From positions 1-24,051 of the forward strand of contig CACWUI010000004.1 in NCBI GenBank assembly GCA_902764045.1: a DNA stretch of 24,051 nt, in the 5' to 3' direction. Of the stretch, positions 6,847-14,464 are shown one piece after another. Numbering within the stretch: position 1 is the first letter of the stretch; every line of letters begins with the position of its first letter. The DNA is from an uncultured Lachnospiraceae bacterium. GTDB taxonomy: Bacteria; Bacillota; Clostridia; Lachnospirales; Lachnospiraceae. The position numbers and the translations under genes are program-made. The notes beneath the pieces were generated by a model that was given only the letters and a program-made list of their open reading frames with translations, made no database searches and was not told where the DNA came from.

Positions 6847-8675
6847 TTTACACTCCTCCCTTCTCTGAATGCCGCATAACCGAAATGATCACAGTGAAGG
6901 CATCTGCCTGACTCCTGGCATGCTTCCTGGTCTGACATACAGACTTCCATAAGAGAGAAATCTTTGATTCTTTCCTCTGCGGGAAGCTCGCGCATGTTTA
7001 CGCGGCCGCAGGGCTCGTGATCTGAAAATCTTACTCTGGGCAATTCAATATCTGTCTTGATCTCATGATGGAAACCAAGGTATTCGTCAATATTAGCTGC
7101 TGCAACCTTACCTCCGGCAATAGCCTTGATAACGGTTGCGGGTCCCGTAACGCAGTCACCGCCGGCAAATACGCCGTCTGCGCCTTCGATGTCACTTGTA
7201 TCAAGGGCACCGATGCGTCCGCCGCGCTCGATCTTGATACCCTCACGCTCAAGTTTGGTGGAATCAATACCCTGGCCGATAGCCACAATAACTTTATCGC
7301 AGTTAAACTCAACCTCGGGAGCGTCTGCTGCTGATACTGTGGGACGGCCGTTCTCAATGGCACCGATAAGCTGGGGCTGGGCAACAAGTGACTTAACCTT
7401 GCCGTCGGCACCCTTCTCGATGCGAACGGGAGCATGGAGATCTACTATCTCTACGCGGTCTGCGATAGCGCCTTCGATCTCTTCTGCAAGAGCCGTCATA
7501 TCCTGCTTTCTTCTTCTGTAGATAACCTTTACGCTCTTAGCGCCCAGTCTTACTGCGGAACGTGCCACGTCCATTGCCACGTTTCCGCCGCCTACTACAA
7601 CAACGTCAAGACCGCTGTAATCAGGCATCTCATCATCTCCAATGGCACGAAGCATCTCTACTGCTGATGTAACGCCTTCCGTATCTTCACCGTCGATACC
7701 GATCTTCTTGTCGGTATGTGCGCCGATGGAAATAAATACGGCATCATTTGCCTTACGGATCTCCTCAAGGGTAATGTCCTGACCTACGCTTGTATCGGTG
7801 ATCGTCTTGAAGCCTGTCTGCTTAAGACCTTCGATCTCGCGGTCAAGCACTTCTCTGGGAAGTCTGTAGCTGGGGATACCGTAACGGAGCATACCGCCGA
7901 GCTGCTTTCTCTGCTCGTAAACGGTTACATCGTGACCCATGATGGAAAGGTAGTATGCTGCGGAAAGTCCTCCGGGGCCTCCTCCGATAACTGCAACCTT
8001 CTTTCCTGTGGACTCTGCGATGGCAGGTGTCTTGATATTGTCCTCATGCTCAACGGCATATCTCTTAAGACCTCTGATGTTGATGGGATCATCCACCATG
8101 TTTCTGCGGCAGTCCGCTTCACAGGGGTGCTCGCATATCATGCCGCAAGCTGCGGGGAAGGGATTATCCTTTCTGATAAGGTTAACCGCATCCTCGTATC
8201 TACCGTCATGGATAAGTGCGATATATCCCGGAATGTCAACGTGTGCAGGGCACAGTGAAATACAGGGTACTGCCTGGTGGTGTGAACCGCCGCACTTACC
8301 GTATTTAACGTGACTTTCATATTCGTCCCTGAATCCTCTGATCCCTTTAAGGACCATGCGGGCTGCCTCTGAACCGATGGCACAGTCAGCGGATGCAAAA
8401 ATGCCCTCTGCCGTGTCCTCGATAGCTGCAAGTGTTTCTTCGTCCGCATCTCCGTCAAGAACCTTGTTCATGAGATTCTCAAGCTGACCGAGACCGATAC
8501 GACAGGGCGTACACTTACCGCAAGACTGTGTATGGCACATATGGACAAAGGATGCCGCCAGATCAACCGGGCAAAGTCCGGGCTGACTTGCATCGATCCT
8601 TCTCTCCAGGTCCTTATACAATGTCTCGACAGTAGTCTGCGCCTGATTTTTAGTTGTGATACTTAATCTGCTCAT
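6840..8675 (-). CDS. NuoF-like iron-sulfur domain fused to GltD-like NAD(P)H/FAD oxidoreductase
   Basis: A 611-residue fusion flavoprotein. Residues about 35-115 resemble the C-terminal 4Fe-4S domain of NuoF/HydB (SCGKCTPCR, C52/C55/C58, and C98), without the FMN/NADH part. Residues 135-195 carry the GltD-type double [4Fe-4S] cysteine set (C138, C142, C177, C181, C185, C189). FAD-binding GGGPGG lies at 231-236 and a second Rossmann motif, VVVGGGNVAMDVA, at about 359-371. The C-terminal FAD motif is GVFAGGDC at 501-508. The tail adds C579, C586, C592 and C595, which could hold another cluster. By family it moves electrons between NAD(P)H and iron-sulfur carriers. It is the first gene of the operon with the hydrogenase and is divergent from the glutamate synthase-like gene, so it may be the electron link between them. 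It should not be called plain gltD because of the extra N-terminal domain. Confidence 0.88.
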   Translation of the reverse strand: MSRLSITTKNQAQTTVETLYKDLERRIDASQPGLCPVDLAASFVHMCHTQSCGKCTPCRIGLGQLENLMNKVLDGDADEETLAAIEDTAEGIFASADCAIGSEAARMVLKGIRGFRDEYESHVKYGKCGGSHHQAVPCISLCPAHVDIPGYIALIHDGRYEDAVNLIRKDNPFPAACGMICEHPCEADCRRNMVDDPINIRGLKRYAVEHEDNIKTPAIAESTGKKVAVIGGGPGGLSAAYYLSIMGHDVTVYEQRKQLGGMLRYGIPSYRLPREVLDREIEGLKQTGFKTITDTSVGQDITLEEIRKANDAVFISIGAHTDKKIGIDGEDTEGVTSAVEMLRAIGDDEMPDYSGLDVVVVGGGNVAMDVARSAVRLGAKSVKVIYRRRKQDMTALAEEIEGAIADRVEIVDLHAPVRIEKGADGKVKSLVAQPQLIGAIENGRPTVSAADAPEVEFNCDKVIVAIGQGIDSTKLEREGIKIERGGRIGALDTSDIEGADGVFAGGDCVTGPATVIKAIAGGKVAAANIDEYLGFHHEIKTDIELPRVRFSDHEPCGRVNMRELPAEERIKDFSLMEVCMSDQEACQESGRCLHCDHFGYAAFREGRSVKW

Positions 8676-8895
8676 ATCTCTCCTGTCTACCTCTTAACAT
8701 AAATATCGTGTTAATTTGCAACAAATGATTTCATTTATACATACTATTACAAGATACTACCATAGGAGTGCGTGGTTAGCATAGGGAAATCTTTTTACGG
8801 TATCTTCAGTATTAAAAAGTCAATAAATCATTTATAATCAGATAGACAGAAAGAGACAACCATATAGCTTACAGCAAAAGACAGGAGATGATGAT
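8676..8895. promoter_or_regulatory. Divergent control region between flavoprotein/hydrogenase operon and rubredoxin-glutamate synthase gene
   Basis: 220 bp with no gene. Each start has an AGGAG ribosome site. A TATAAT at 8833-8838 is a likely -10 for the plus-strand gene, without a clear -35. The minus-strand promoter is not evident. Divergent arrangement from a short gap suggests co-regulation. Confidence 0.5.
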
Positions 8896-10299
8896 ATGGC
8901 AAGATACCAATGCACAGTCTGCGGATACATATTTGATGAAGAAAAGGAAGGAAAAAGTTTTTCCGAACTGACGGAATGCCCCGTCTGTAAGCAGCCTCCT
9001 TCCAAATTTATAAAGATCGATGATGAACCGGACACCGTTCAGAGTACCATTGCGGCAGCAGGTGATCTTTCCTATGACGAGGATACTTCCCGCAATGACA
9101 AGAGCATAAGATATATGGATGAGATCCATGACATGGCAGTCGGAGGGAAATCTCCCGACGCAGCCATGGGCACCCTTCTGCCCGTTCCCGGATGGGACGA
9201 GATCCTTTTGCTCGGCGCACAGTTAAACCCTGCGCCTATGGATGATGATTTTGAAGTTTCCACTAAAACCATTATCGGAAAACATTCAAAGCAGCCCATG
9301 GAGCTGGACAGTCCCGTTTACATTTCCCATATGTCCTTCGGAGCTCTGTCAAAAGAGATCAAGACGGCACTGGCAAAGGGTTCGGCCTCAGCAAAGACCG
9401 CCATGTGCAGTGGCGAAGGCGGTATTCTGCCTGAGGAGCGGGCTGCTGCATATAAATATATATTCGAATACGTCCCCAATAAATACAGTGTTACAGACGA
9501 AAATCTTAAAAGCGCGGATGCCATTGAGATAAAGATAGGTCAGGGTACAAAGCCCGGAATGGGCGGACACCTGCCCGGAGAAAAGGTAACCCCCGAGATC
9601 GCTGCATTAAGAGGTAAGACCCCGGGCGAAGATATACAAAGCCCATCGCGTTTCCCGGAAATAAACTCAAAAGAAGATCTTAAAAACATGGTGGAAATGT
9701 TAAGAGAAAGATCGGAGGGACGCCCCATAGGGATAAAGATCGCAGCAGGTCACATTGAACAGGACCTGGAATACTGTGTATATGCAGGAGCGGATTTTAT
9801 AACCATCGACGGAAGGGGAGGTGCCACCGGATCCAGTCCTCTTATGCTGAGAGACTCAACATCTGTACCCACCATTTACGCCCTTTCCAGAGCAAGGAAA
9901 TATCTGGATAATGCAGGGTCCGACGCACAACTTGTGATAACAGGGGGCCTTCGTGTTTCCGCTGATTTTGCAAAAGCCCTTGCCATGGGAGCGGATGCCG
10001 TTGCCATAGCAAGTGCCGCTCTTATCGCCGCGGCCTGCCAGCAGTACCGTATCTGTGGAAGCGGACGCTGCCCCGTTGGTATTGCCACACAGGACCCGGA
10101 GCTTCGGAAGCGTCTTGATACGGAAAAAGCTGCAGCCAGAGTTGCAAACTTCCTTAAGGTTTCCAATTCCGAGCTGCAGATGTTTGCCCGGATCACGGGT
10201 AAAGCTTCGGTACATGAGCTGGGGGCAGACGATCTTATTACAACAAACAGTGATATTTCGACTTATACGGGGATAAGACATGCCGGAATGTCTTTATAA
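8896..10299 (+). CDS. Rubredoxin-glutamate synthase (FMN/3Fe-4S synthase domain) fusion
   Basis: 467 residues. Residues 1-40 are a rubredoxin domain with C6-x2-C9 and C28-x2-C31, followed by a linker to about 65. Residues about 70-467 match the glutamate synthase FMN domain: GEGG (173-176), KIGQGTKPGMGGHLPGEKV (213-231), DGRGGATG (305-312), and a 3Fe-4S ligand set C381-x5-C387-x4-C392 leading into CPVGIATQ. The N-terminal glutaminase domain and the GXGXG C-terminal domain of classic GltB are both absent, as in the archaeal-type short forms. Without a glutaminase it must take ammonia directly or from a partner, or catalyse a different FMN reaction. The rubredoxin could feed electrons to the FMN or iron-sulfur centre. 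The ATG at 8896 has AGGAG eight bases upstream; nearby ATGs at 8888 and 8891 are out of frame. It is divergent from the hydrogenase/flavoprotein pair, which probably supplies reductant. Confidence 0.9.
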   Translation: MARYQCTVCGYIFDEEKEGKSFSELTECPVCKQPPSKFIKIDDEPDTVQSTIAAAGDLSYDEDTSRNDKSIRYMDEIHDMAVGGKSPDAAMGTLLPVPGWDEILLLGAQLNPAPMDDDFEVSTKTIIGKHSKQPMELDSPVYISHMSFGALSKEIKTALAKGSASAKTAMCSGEGGILPEERAAAYKYIFEYVPNKYSVTDENLKSADAIEIKIGQGTKPGMGGHLPGEKVTPEIAALRGKTPGEDIQSPSRFPEINSKEDLKNMVEMLRERSEGRPIGIKIAAGHIEQDLEYCVYAGADFITIDGRGGATGSSPLMLRDSTSVPTIYALSRARKYLDNAGSDAQLVITGGLRVSADFAKALAMGADAVAIASAALIAAACQQYRICGSGRCPVGIATQDPELRKRLDTEKAAARVANFLKVSNSELQMFARITGKASVHELGADDLITTNSDISTYTGIRHAGMSL

Positions 10300-10317
10300 A
10301 AAAAGCCACGAAATAAA

Positions 10318-10405
10318 GACCGCAGACATCGTTATGCGGATAAGAACCGTTCCTTACGAAGCAGGTTTTACGGTTTTTATACGCGAGATAACGATGTCTG
10401 CGGTC
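10318..10405. terminator. Long hairpin between convergent genes
   Basis: 18-nt perfectly complementary arms (10318-10335 and 10388-10405), then a second paired segment (about 10336-10350 with 10370-10385). It lies between the convergent 3' ends at 10299 and 10462. Only short T-rich tracts flank it, so a two-way terminator is the likely but not certain role. The remaining gap to 10461 is AT-rich with nothing recognised. Confidence 0.65.
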
Positions 10406-10461
10406 AATTAAATTTTCAGGATGTTTTTATACGGTCCGGATATAAATATTATTCGATGATA

Positions 10462-11625
10462 TTATTTTATCACCCTTACCTTGATAACTCCCTCAACTGC
10501 CTGCAGCTTCTTTACAAGCTCATCACTTGAAGGTGCTTCCAGATCAAGCATGGTATATGCATAATCATCTTTTGACTTGTTGGTCATATCGCAGATATTT
10601 ACCCCCGCATCCCCCATAACAGCTGTGATGTGGCTAATGGTATTGGGAACGTTCTGATGGCATACCGAGATCCTTCCGGCTGACTGGCATACACCCATAT
10701 CGCATGCAGGATAGTTTACGGAATTTCTGATGTTTCCGTTTTCAAGGAAATCACGTACCTCTTCCACTGCCATAACGGCACAGTTTTCCTCAGCTTCCTG
10801 AGTGGATGCTCCGAGATGGGGGAACACGATGATGTTTTCTTTTCCCACTACGGTATGATTTGCAAAGTCGGTAACATATTTGCTGACAGTTCCGTCATCG
10901 ATGGCTTTAAGAAGCTCTTCCTCGTCCACCAGCACGTCACGGGCACAGTTAACGATCACTGCTCCCGGCTTCATCATTGCGAAGGCTTCTTTTCCCACCA
11001 TACCTTTTGTAGAATCAAGAGCAGGAACATGAATGGTCATGTAGTCACACTCTTTATAGATGTCATCTAAGTTGCTGATGTGTCTTACCTTTCTTGAAAT
11101 ATTCCAGGCAGCGCTTACGGAAAGATAGGGATCATATCCTAAAACTTCCATGCCAAGCTCCACGCAGGCATTGGCCACAAGACGTCCGATGGCACCCAGG
11201 CCGATAACTCCCAGCTTTTTACCCTTAAGCTCTCTTCCTCCGAAGGCCTTCTTTGCCTTCTCAACAGACTTTGCAATGTCAGGGTCGGAAGCATTTTCTT
11301 CTACCCATCTTGCTCCGCCCAGAAGATCACGGGAGGCAAGAAGCATGGCTGCAAGTACCTGCTCCTTTACGGCATTGGCATTGGCACCGGGTGTGTTAAA
11401 CACGACGATCCCTTTATCCGCACATTTATCAAGGGGAATGTTATTTACTCCCGCGCCGGCTCTTGCAATGGCGTGAAGATTCTCTCCCAGCTCCATGTCG
11501 TGCATCTTTGCGCTTCTTACGAGCACCGCATCTGCCTCCTCGTAGGACGCATCTCTGTTGTAGTTATCGGGAAGAAGGCTTAAACCCTCCTCTGAAATAT
11601 TGTTAAGACAATGAATGTTAAACAT
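10462..11625 (-). CDS. serA: D-3-phosphoglycerate dehydrogenase, short ACT-containing form
   Basis: First step of serine synthesis: NAD-dependent oxidation of 3-phosphoglycerate to 3-phosphohydroxypyruvate. The 387-residue protein has the NAD-binding GLGAIG (142-147), a substrate/catalytic Arg in NCARDV (about 229), the catalytic His in FPHLGAST (H270), and a C-terminal ACT domain (about 317-387), often a serine-sensing module. The usual LDVF-x-x-EP segment with the catalytic Glu is replaced by a shorter YVTDFANHTV segment, as in a short form I know from Clostridia, though without the Glu-Glu often seen there. Its ATG overlaps the serC stop by one base (TAATG), with AAGGAG inside the serC end, so the two are translationally coupled. 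It is the last gene of the operon. Confidence 0.93.
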   Translation of the reverse strand: MFNIHCLNNISEEGLSLLPDNYNRDASYEEADAVLVRSAKMHDMELGENLHAIARAGAGVNNIPLDKCADKGIVVFNTPGANANAVKEQVLAAMLLASRDLLGGARWVEENASDPDIAKSVEKAKKAFGGRELKGKKLGVIGLGAIGRLVANACVELGMEVLGYDPYLSVSAAWNISRKVRHISNLDDIYKECDYMTIHVPALDSTKGMVGKEAFAMMKPGAVIVNCARDVLVDEEELLKAIDDGTVSKYVTDFANHTVVGKENIIVFPHLGASTQEAEENCAVMAVEEVRDFLENGNIRNSVNYPACDMGVCQSAGRISVCHQNVPNTISHITAVMGDAGVNICDMTNKSKDDYAYTMLDLEAPSSDELVKKLQAVEGVIKVRVIK

Positions 11626-12707
11626 TATTTGTTCTCCTTTTCAAATTTATCCATGAATTCAACCAGCTTGGTCACTCCCTCCATGGGCATCGCATTGTAA
11701 ATGGAGGCGCGCATACCGCCTACGGAACGGTGCCCTTTAAGATTGATAAAGCCTGCCGCCTTGGCCTCTGAGATAAACTTTGCGTTCAGCTCGTCATCTC
11801 CCGTAACAAAGGGCACGTTCATAAGGGAGCGTGATCCCTTTTCAACCGTTCCTTTAAACATATCACTTGAATCAAGGAAATCATAAAGTATAGCCGCCTT
11901 CTTTTCGTTATGCTCTTTCATGGCTGAAAGACCACCCATACTCTTTATCCATTTAAATACCTTGCCGCAGATATAGATCCCGTAACAGGGCGGTGTATTG
12001 TAAAGGGAGTCTGCATCGGCGTGAGTCTTGTATTTAAGCATGGTGGGTGTTCCGGGCAGGCAGTCCTCTGTTATCATGTCCTCACGGATGGCTGCAATGA
12101 CCACACCTGCCGGTCCTATGTTCTTCTGCGCTCCGCCGTAGAACATGGAATATTTGTCAATGTCCATGGGCTCTGAGAGGAAGCACGATGATACGTCAGA
12201 TATAAGCCTGTGACCCTTTGCGTTGGGAAGTTCCTTAAACTTGGTCCCGTAAATGGTGTTATTCTCGCAGATGTAAAGATAGTCCGCATCCTCGGGTATA
12301 TCAAGATCAGAGCAGTCCGGAATATAAGAAAATGTCTTATCCTCTGAAGAAGCAACGGCAACTGCCTCACCAAAGATCTGCGCCTCCTTATACGCCTTCT
12401 TTGCCCACTGACCGGTAACGATATAAGCCGCCTTTTTATTCTTCATGAAGTTCATGGGGATCATGGCAAACTGCTGGGATGCCCCGCCCTGAAGGAAAAG
12501 AACCTTGAAATCATCGGGAAGACCCAGAAGCTCCCTGAAATCCTTCTCCGCCTCCTGAATAATGGCTTCAAACTCCTTTGAGCGATGGCTCATCTCCATA
12601 ACGGATTCGCCTGTGCCCTTGTAATCAAGCATCTCCTCCGCCGCTTCACGCAACACTTCCTCCGGTAACACTGCCGGACCTGCACTGAAATTATATACTC
12701 TTGACAT
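11625..12707 (-). CDS. serC: Phosphoserine aminotransferase
   Basis: Second step of serine synthesis: PLP-dependent transfer of the amino group from glutamate to 3-phosphohydroxypyruvate. The 360-residue length is typical. N-terminal YNFSAGPAVLP, QGGASQQF (73-80), the PLP lysine K195 in GGAQKNIGPAG, and HRSVGGMRASIYNA near the C-terminus are all family hallmarks. The ATG at 12707 has AAGGAG 12 bases upstream. It follows ilvB by 59 nt and overlaps serA. Needing glutamate as donor, it would draw on the same pool that the neighbouring glutamate synthase-like gene may feed; that link is only suggestive. Confidence 0.95.
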   Translation of the reverse strand: MSRVYNFSAGPAVLPEEVLREAAEEMLDYKGTGESVMEMSHRSKEFEAIIQEAEKDFRELLGLPDDFKVLFLQGGASQQFAMIPMNFMKNKKAAYIVTGQWAKKAYKEAQIFGEAVAVASSEDKTFSYIPDCSDLDIPEDADYLYICENNTIYGTKFKELPNAKGHRLISDVSSCFLSEPMDIDKYSMFYGGAQKNIGPAGVVIAAIREDMITEDCLPGTPTMLKYKTHADADSLYNTPPCYGIYICGKVFKWIKSMGGLSAMKEHNEKKAAILYDFLDSSDMFKGTVEKGSRSLMNVPFVTGDDELNAKFISEAKAAGFINLKGHRSVGGMRASIYNAMPMEGVTKLVEFMDKFEKENK

Positions 12708-12727
12708 CTTTACCTATTACTCCTTTC

Positions 12728-12753
12728 ATACACACCTTGATTTTACTGTGTAT
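12728..12753. promoter_or_regulatory. Dyad between ilvB and serC
   Basis: ATACACA (12728-12734) and TGTGTAT (12747-12753) form a perfect 7-nt inverted repeat with a 12-nt centre in the 59-bp gap. No T-run follows. It may be an operator, a weak processing hairpin, or chance. Confidence 0.3.
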
Positions 12754-12766
12754 ATTATTCGTAAAA

Positions 12767-14449
12767 TCACTTTTTCTTTTTCAGATCACTTTCATCAAAT
12801 GCTTCAGATATATTTCCACCCGGTGATACCATGGGGAATACTTTATCATCTTCATCTATGAGACATTCTATCATAGAAGGTCCCTTTTGTTTCAACGCAT
12901 TTTCAAAAGCTTTTTCAAATTCTTCAATGGTATTTACCCTGAAGGCTTTGGCACCCAGTCCTTCGGATACCTTTACGAAATCAACGCCGTCATCAAGTAT
13001 GGTCTGGGAATATCTCTTATCGTAAAACAGGGTCTGCCACTGGCGGACCATTCCCAGAACGTGATTGTTTATCACTATCTCTATCACGGGAATACCGTAT
13101 CTTGAGGCGGTGGCAAGCTCGTTTAGGTTCATCCTGAAGCATCCGTCACCTGCGATATTTATCACTGTCTTATCAGGCTCTCCGACTTTTGCTCCTATGG
13201 CTGCTCCAAGACCGTAACCCATGGTCCCAAGTCCTCCCGAGGTGATAAGGGTCCTGGGTTTTGTAAACTTATAATGCTGTGCCGCCCACATCTGGTGCTG
13301 GCCGACATCGGTCACTATAACCGCATCCCCTTTTGTAAGTGCGTAAAGCTTTTCGATGATCGCGGGTCCGTTCAGCTTTTTATCGGAAACCTTCAGAGCA
13401 TATTTTTTCTTTGCTTCTTTTATCTCGGCCATCCATTCTTTATGAGACTGCTGTTCTATCCTTTCGCTTAATCTCTTAAGGATCTCCTTTGCATCTCCGA
13501 TAATGCTTGCATTGGTCTTTATATTTTTATTGATCTCGGCAGGGTCGATATCTATATGCACGATCTTTGCACCCTTGGCAAAAGATCTGGTGTTTCCCGT
13601 ATCCCTGTCGGAAAATCTGGCGCCGATAACCAGAAGAAGATCACACTTGGAAATACCAAAGTTGGTGGTCTTGGTCCCGTGCATACCAACCATACCGGTA
13701 AATCTGGGGTTTGTCTCGTCAAATGCTCCTTTTCCCATAAGGGTGTCACACACGGGAGCGTCAACCAGTTCCACAAACTCAGCAAGTTCTTCTTCGGCAC
13801 CGGAGGCAATGATCCCTCCCCCCACGAATATAAAGGGCTTTTTGGACTTTTCAATAAGCTCCGCAACCTTTTCAACATCCGAATCCTTAATGGTGTCCGT
13901 AACGGGACTGATCTTTGCCGGTTCCTTTGGAGTGTAAGAGTAGGTCTCTGCCGTAACGTCCTTTGCCACGTCTATGAGCACGGGACCGGGACGACCGCTT
14001 GCGGCTATCTCAAATGCGCGTCTTACGGTATCAGCCAGTACCTTTATATCCTTTACGATAAAGTTGTGCTTGGTAATGGGCATGGTCACTCCGGCTATAT
14101 CTATCTCCTGGAATGTATCTTTTCCCAGCATGGAAACATTTACATTACAGGTGATGGCCACCATGGGCACGGAATCCATATATGCCGTGGCTATACCCGT
14201 AACAAGGTTGGTCGCTCCGGGGCCTGATGTAGCAAAGCATACTCCGGTCTTTCCCGTAGCTCTTGCGTATCCGTCCGCAGCATGGGCAGCTCCCTGTTCA
14301 TGGGAAGTAAGTATATGATCGATCTCGTCCGAATGCTTGTACAGGGCATCGTATACGTTCAGGGCCGTTCCGCCCGGATATCCGAATACGGTATCCACTC
14401 CCTGCTCCTTCAGACACTCTACGATTATTTCTGCACCGCTTATATTCAT
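12767..14449 (-). CDS. ilvB: Acetolactate synthase, large (catalytic) subunit
   Basis: ThDP-dependent condensation of pyruvate with pyruvate or 2-oxobutyrate, the first common step of branched-chain amino acid synthesis. The 560-residue length is normal. Catalytic Glu E51 lies in SHEQGAAHAADGYAR, the RFSDRDTGN segment (about 279-287) matches the FAD-region signature of biosynthetic enzymes, and the ThDP motif is GDG (435-437) leading to NN (461-462). The C-terminus ends in four Lys. The ATG at 14449 has GAGGTG upstream and lies 15 nt after ilvD. No regulatory small subunit ilvN is adjacent, so it must be elsewhere or absent. Confidence 0.95.
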   Translation of the reverse strand: MNISGAEIIVECLKEQGVDTVFGYPGGTALNVYDALYKHSDEIDHILTSHEQGAAHAADGYARATGKTGVCFATSGPGATNLVTGIATAYMDSVPMVAITCNVNVSMLGKDTFQEIDIAGVTMPITKHNFIVKDIKVLADTVRRAFEIAASGRPGPVLIDVAKDVTAETYSYTPKEPAKISPVTDTIKDSDVEKVAELIEKSKKPFIFVGGGIIASGAEEELAEFVELVDAPVCDTLMGKGAFDETNPRFTGMVGMHGTKTTNFGISKCDLLLVIGARFSDRDTGNTRSFAKGAKIVHIDIDPAEINKNIKTNASIIGDAKEILKRLSERIEQQSHKEWMAEIKEAKKKYALKVSDKKLNGPAIIEKLYALTKGDAVIVTDVGQHQMWAAQHYKFTKPRTLITSGGLGTMGYGLGAAIGAKVGEPDKTVINIAGDGCFRMNLNELATASRYGIPVIEIVINNHVLGMVRQWQTLFYDKRYSQTILDDGVDFVKVSEGLGAKAFRVNTIEEFEKAFENALKQKGPSMIECLIDEDDKVFPMVSPGGNISEAFDESDLKKKK

Positions 14450-14464
14450 AAAATCACCTCGCTG

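Noticed and set aside
7716..8258. Plus-strand reading frame of 180 codons
   Set aside because: It is antisense to the clearly conserved flavoprotein gene, has no ribosome site and no recognisable features.
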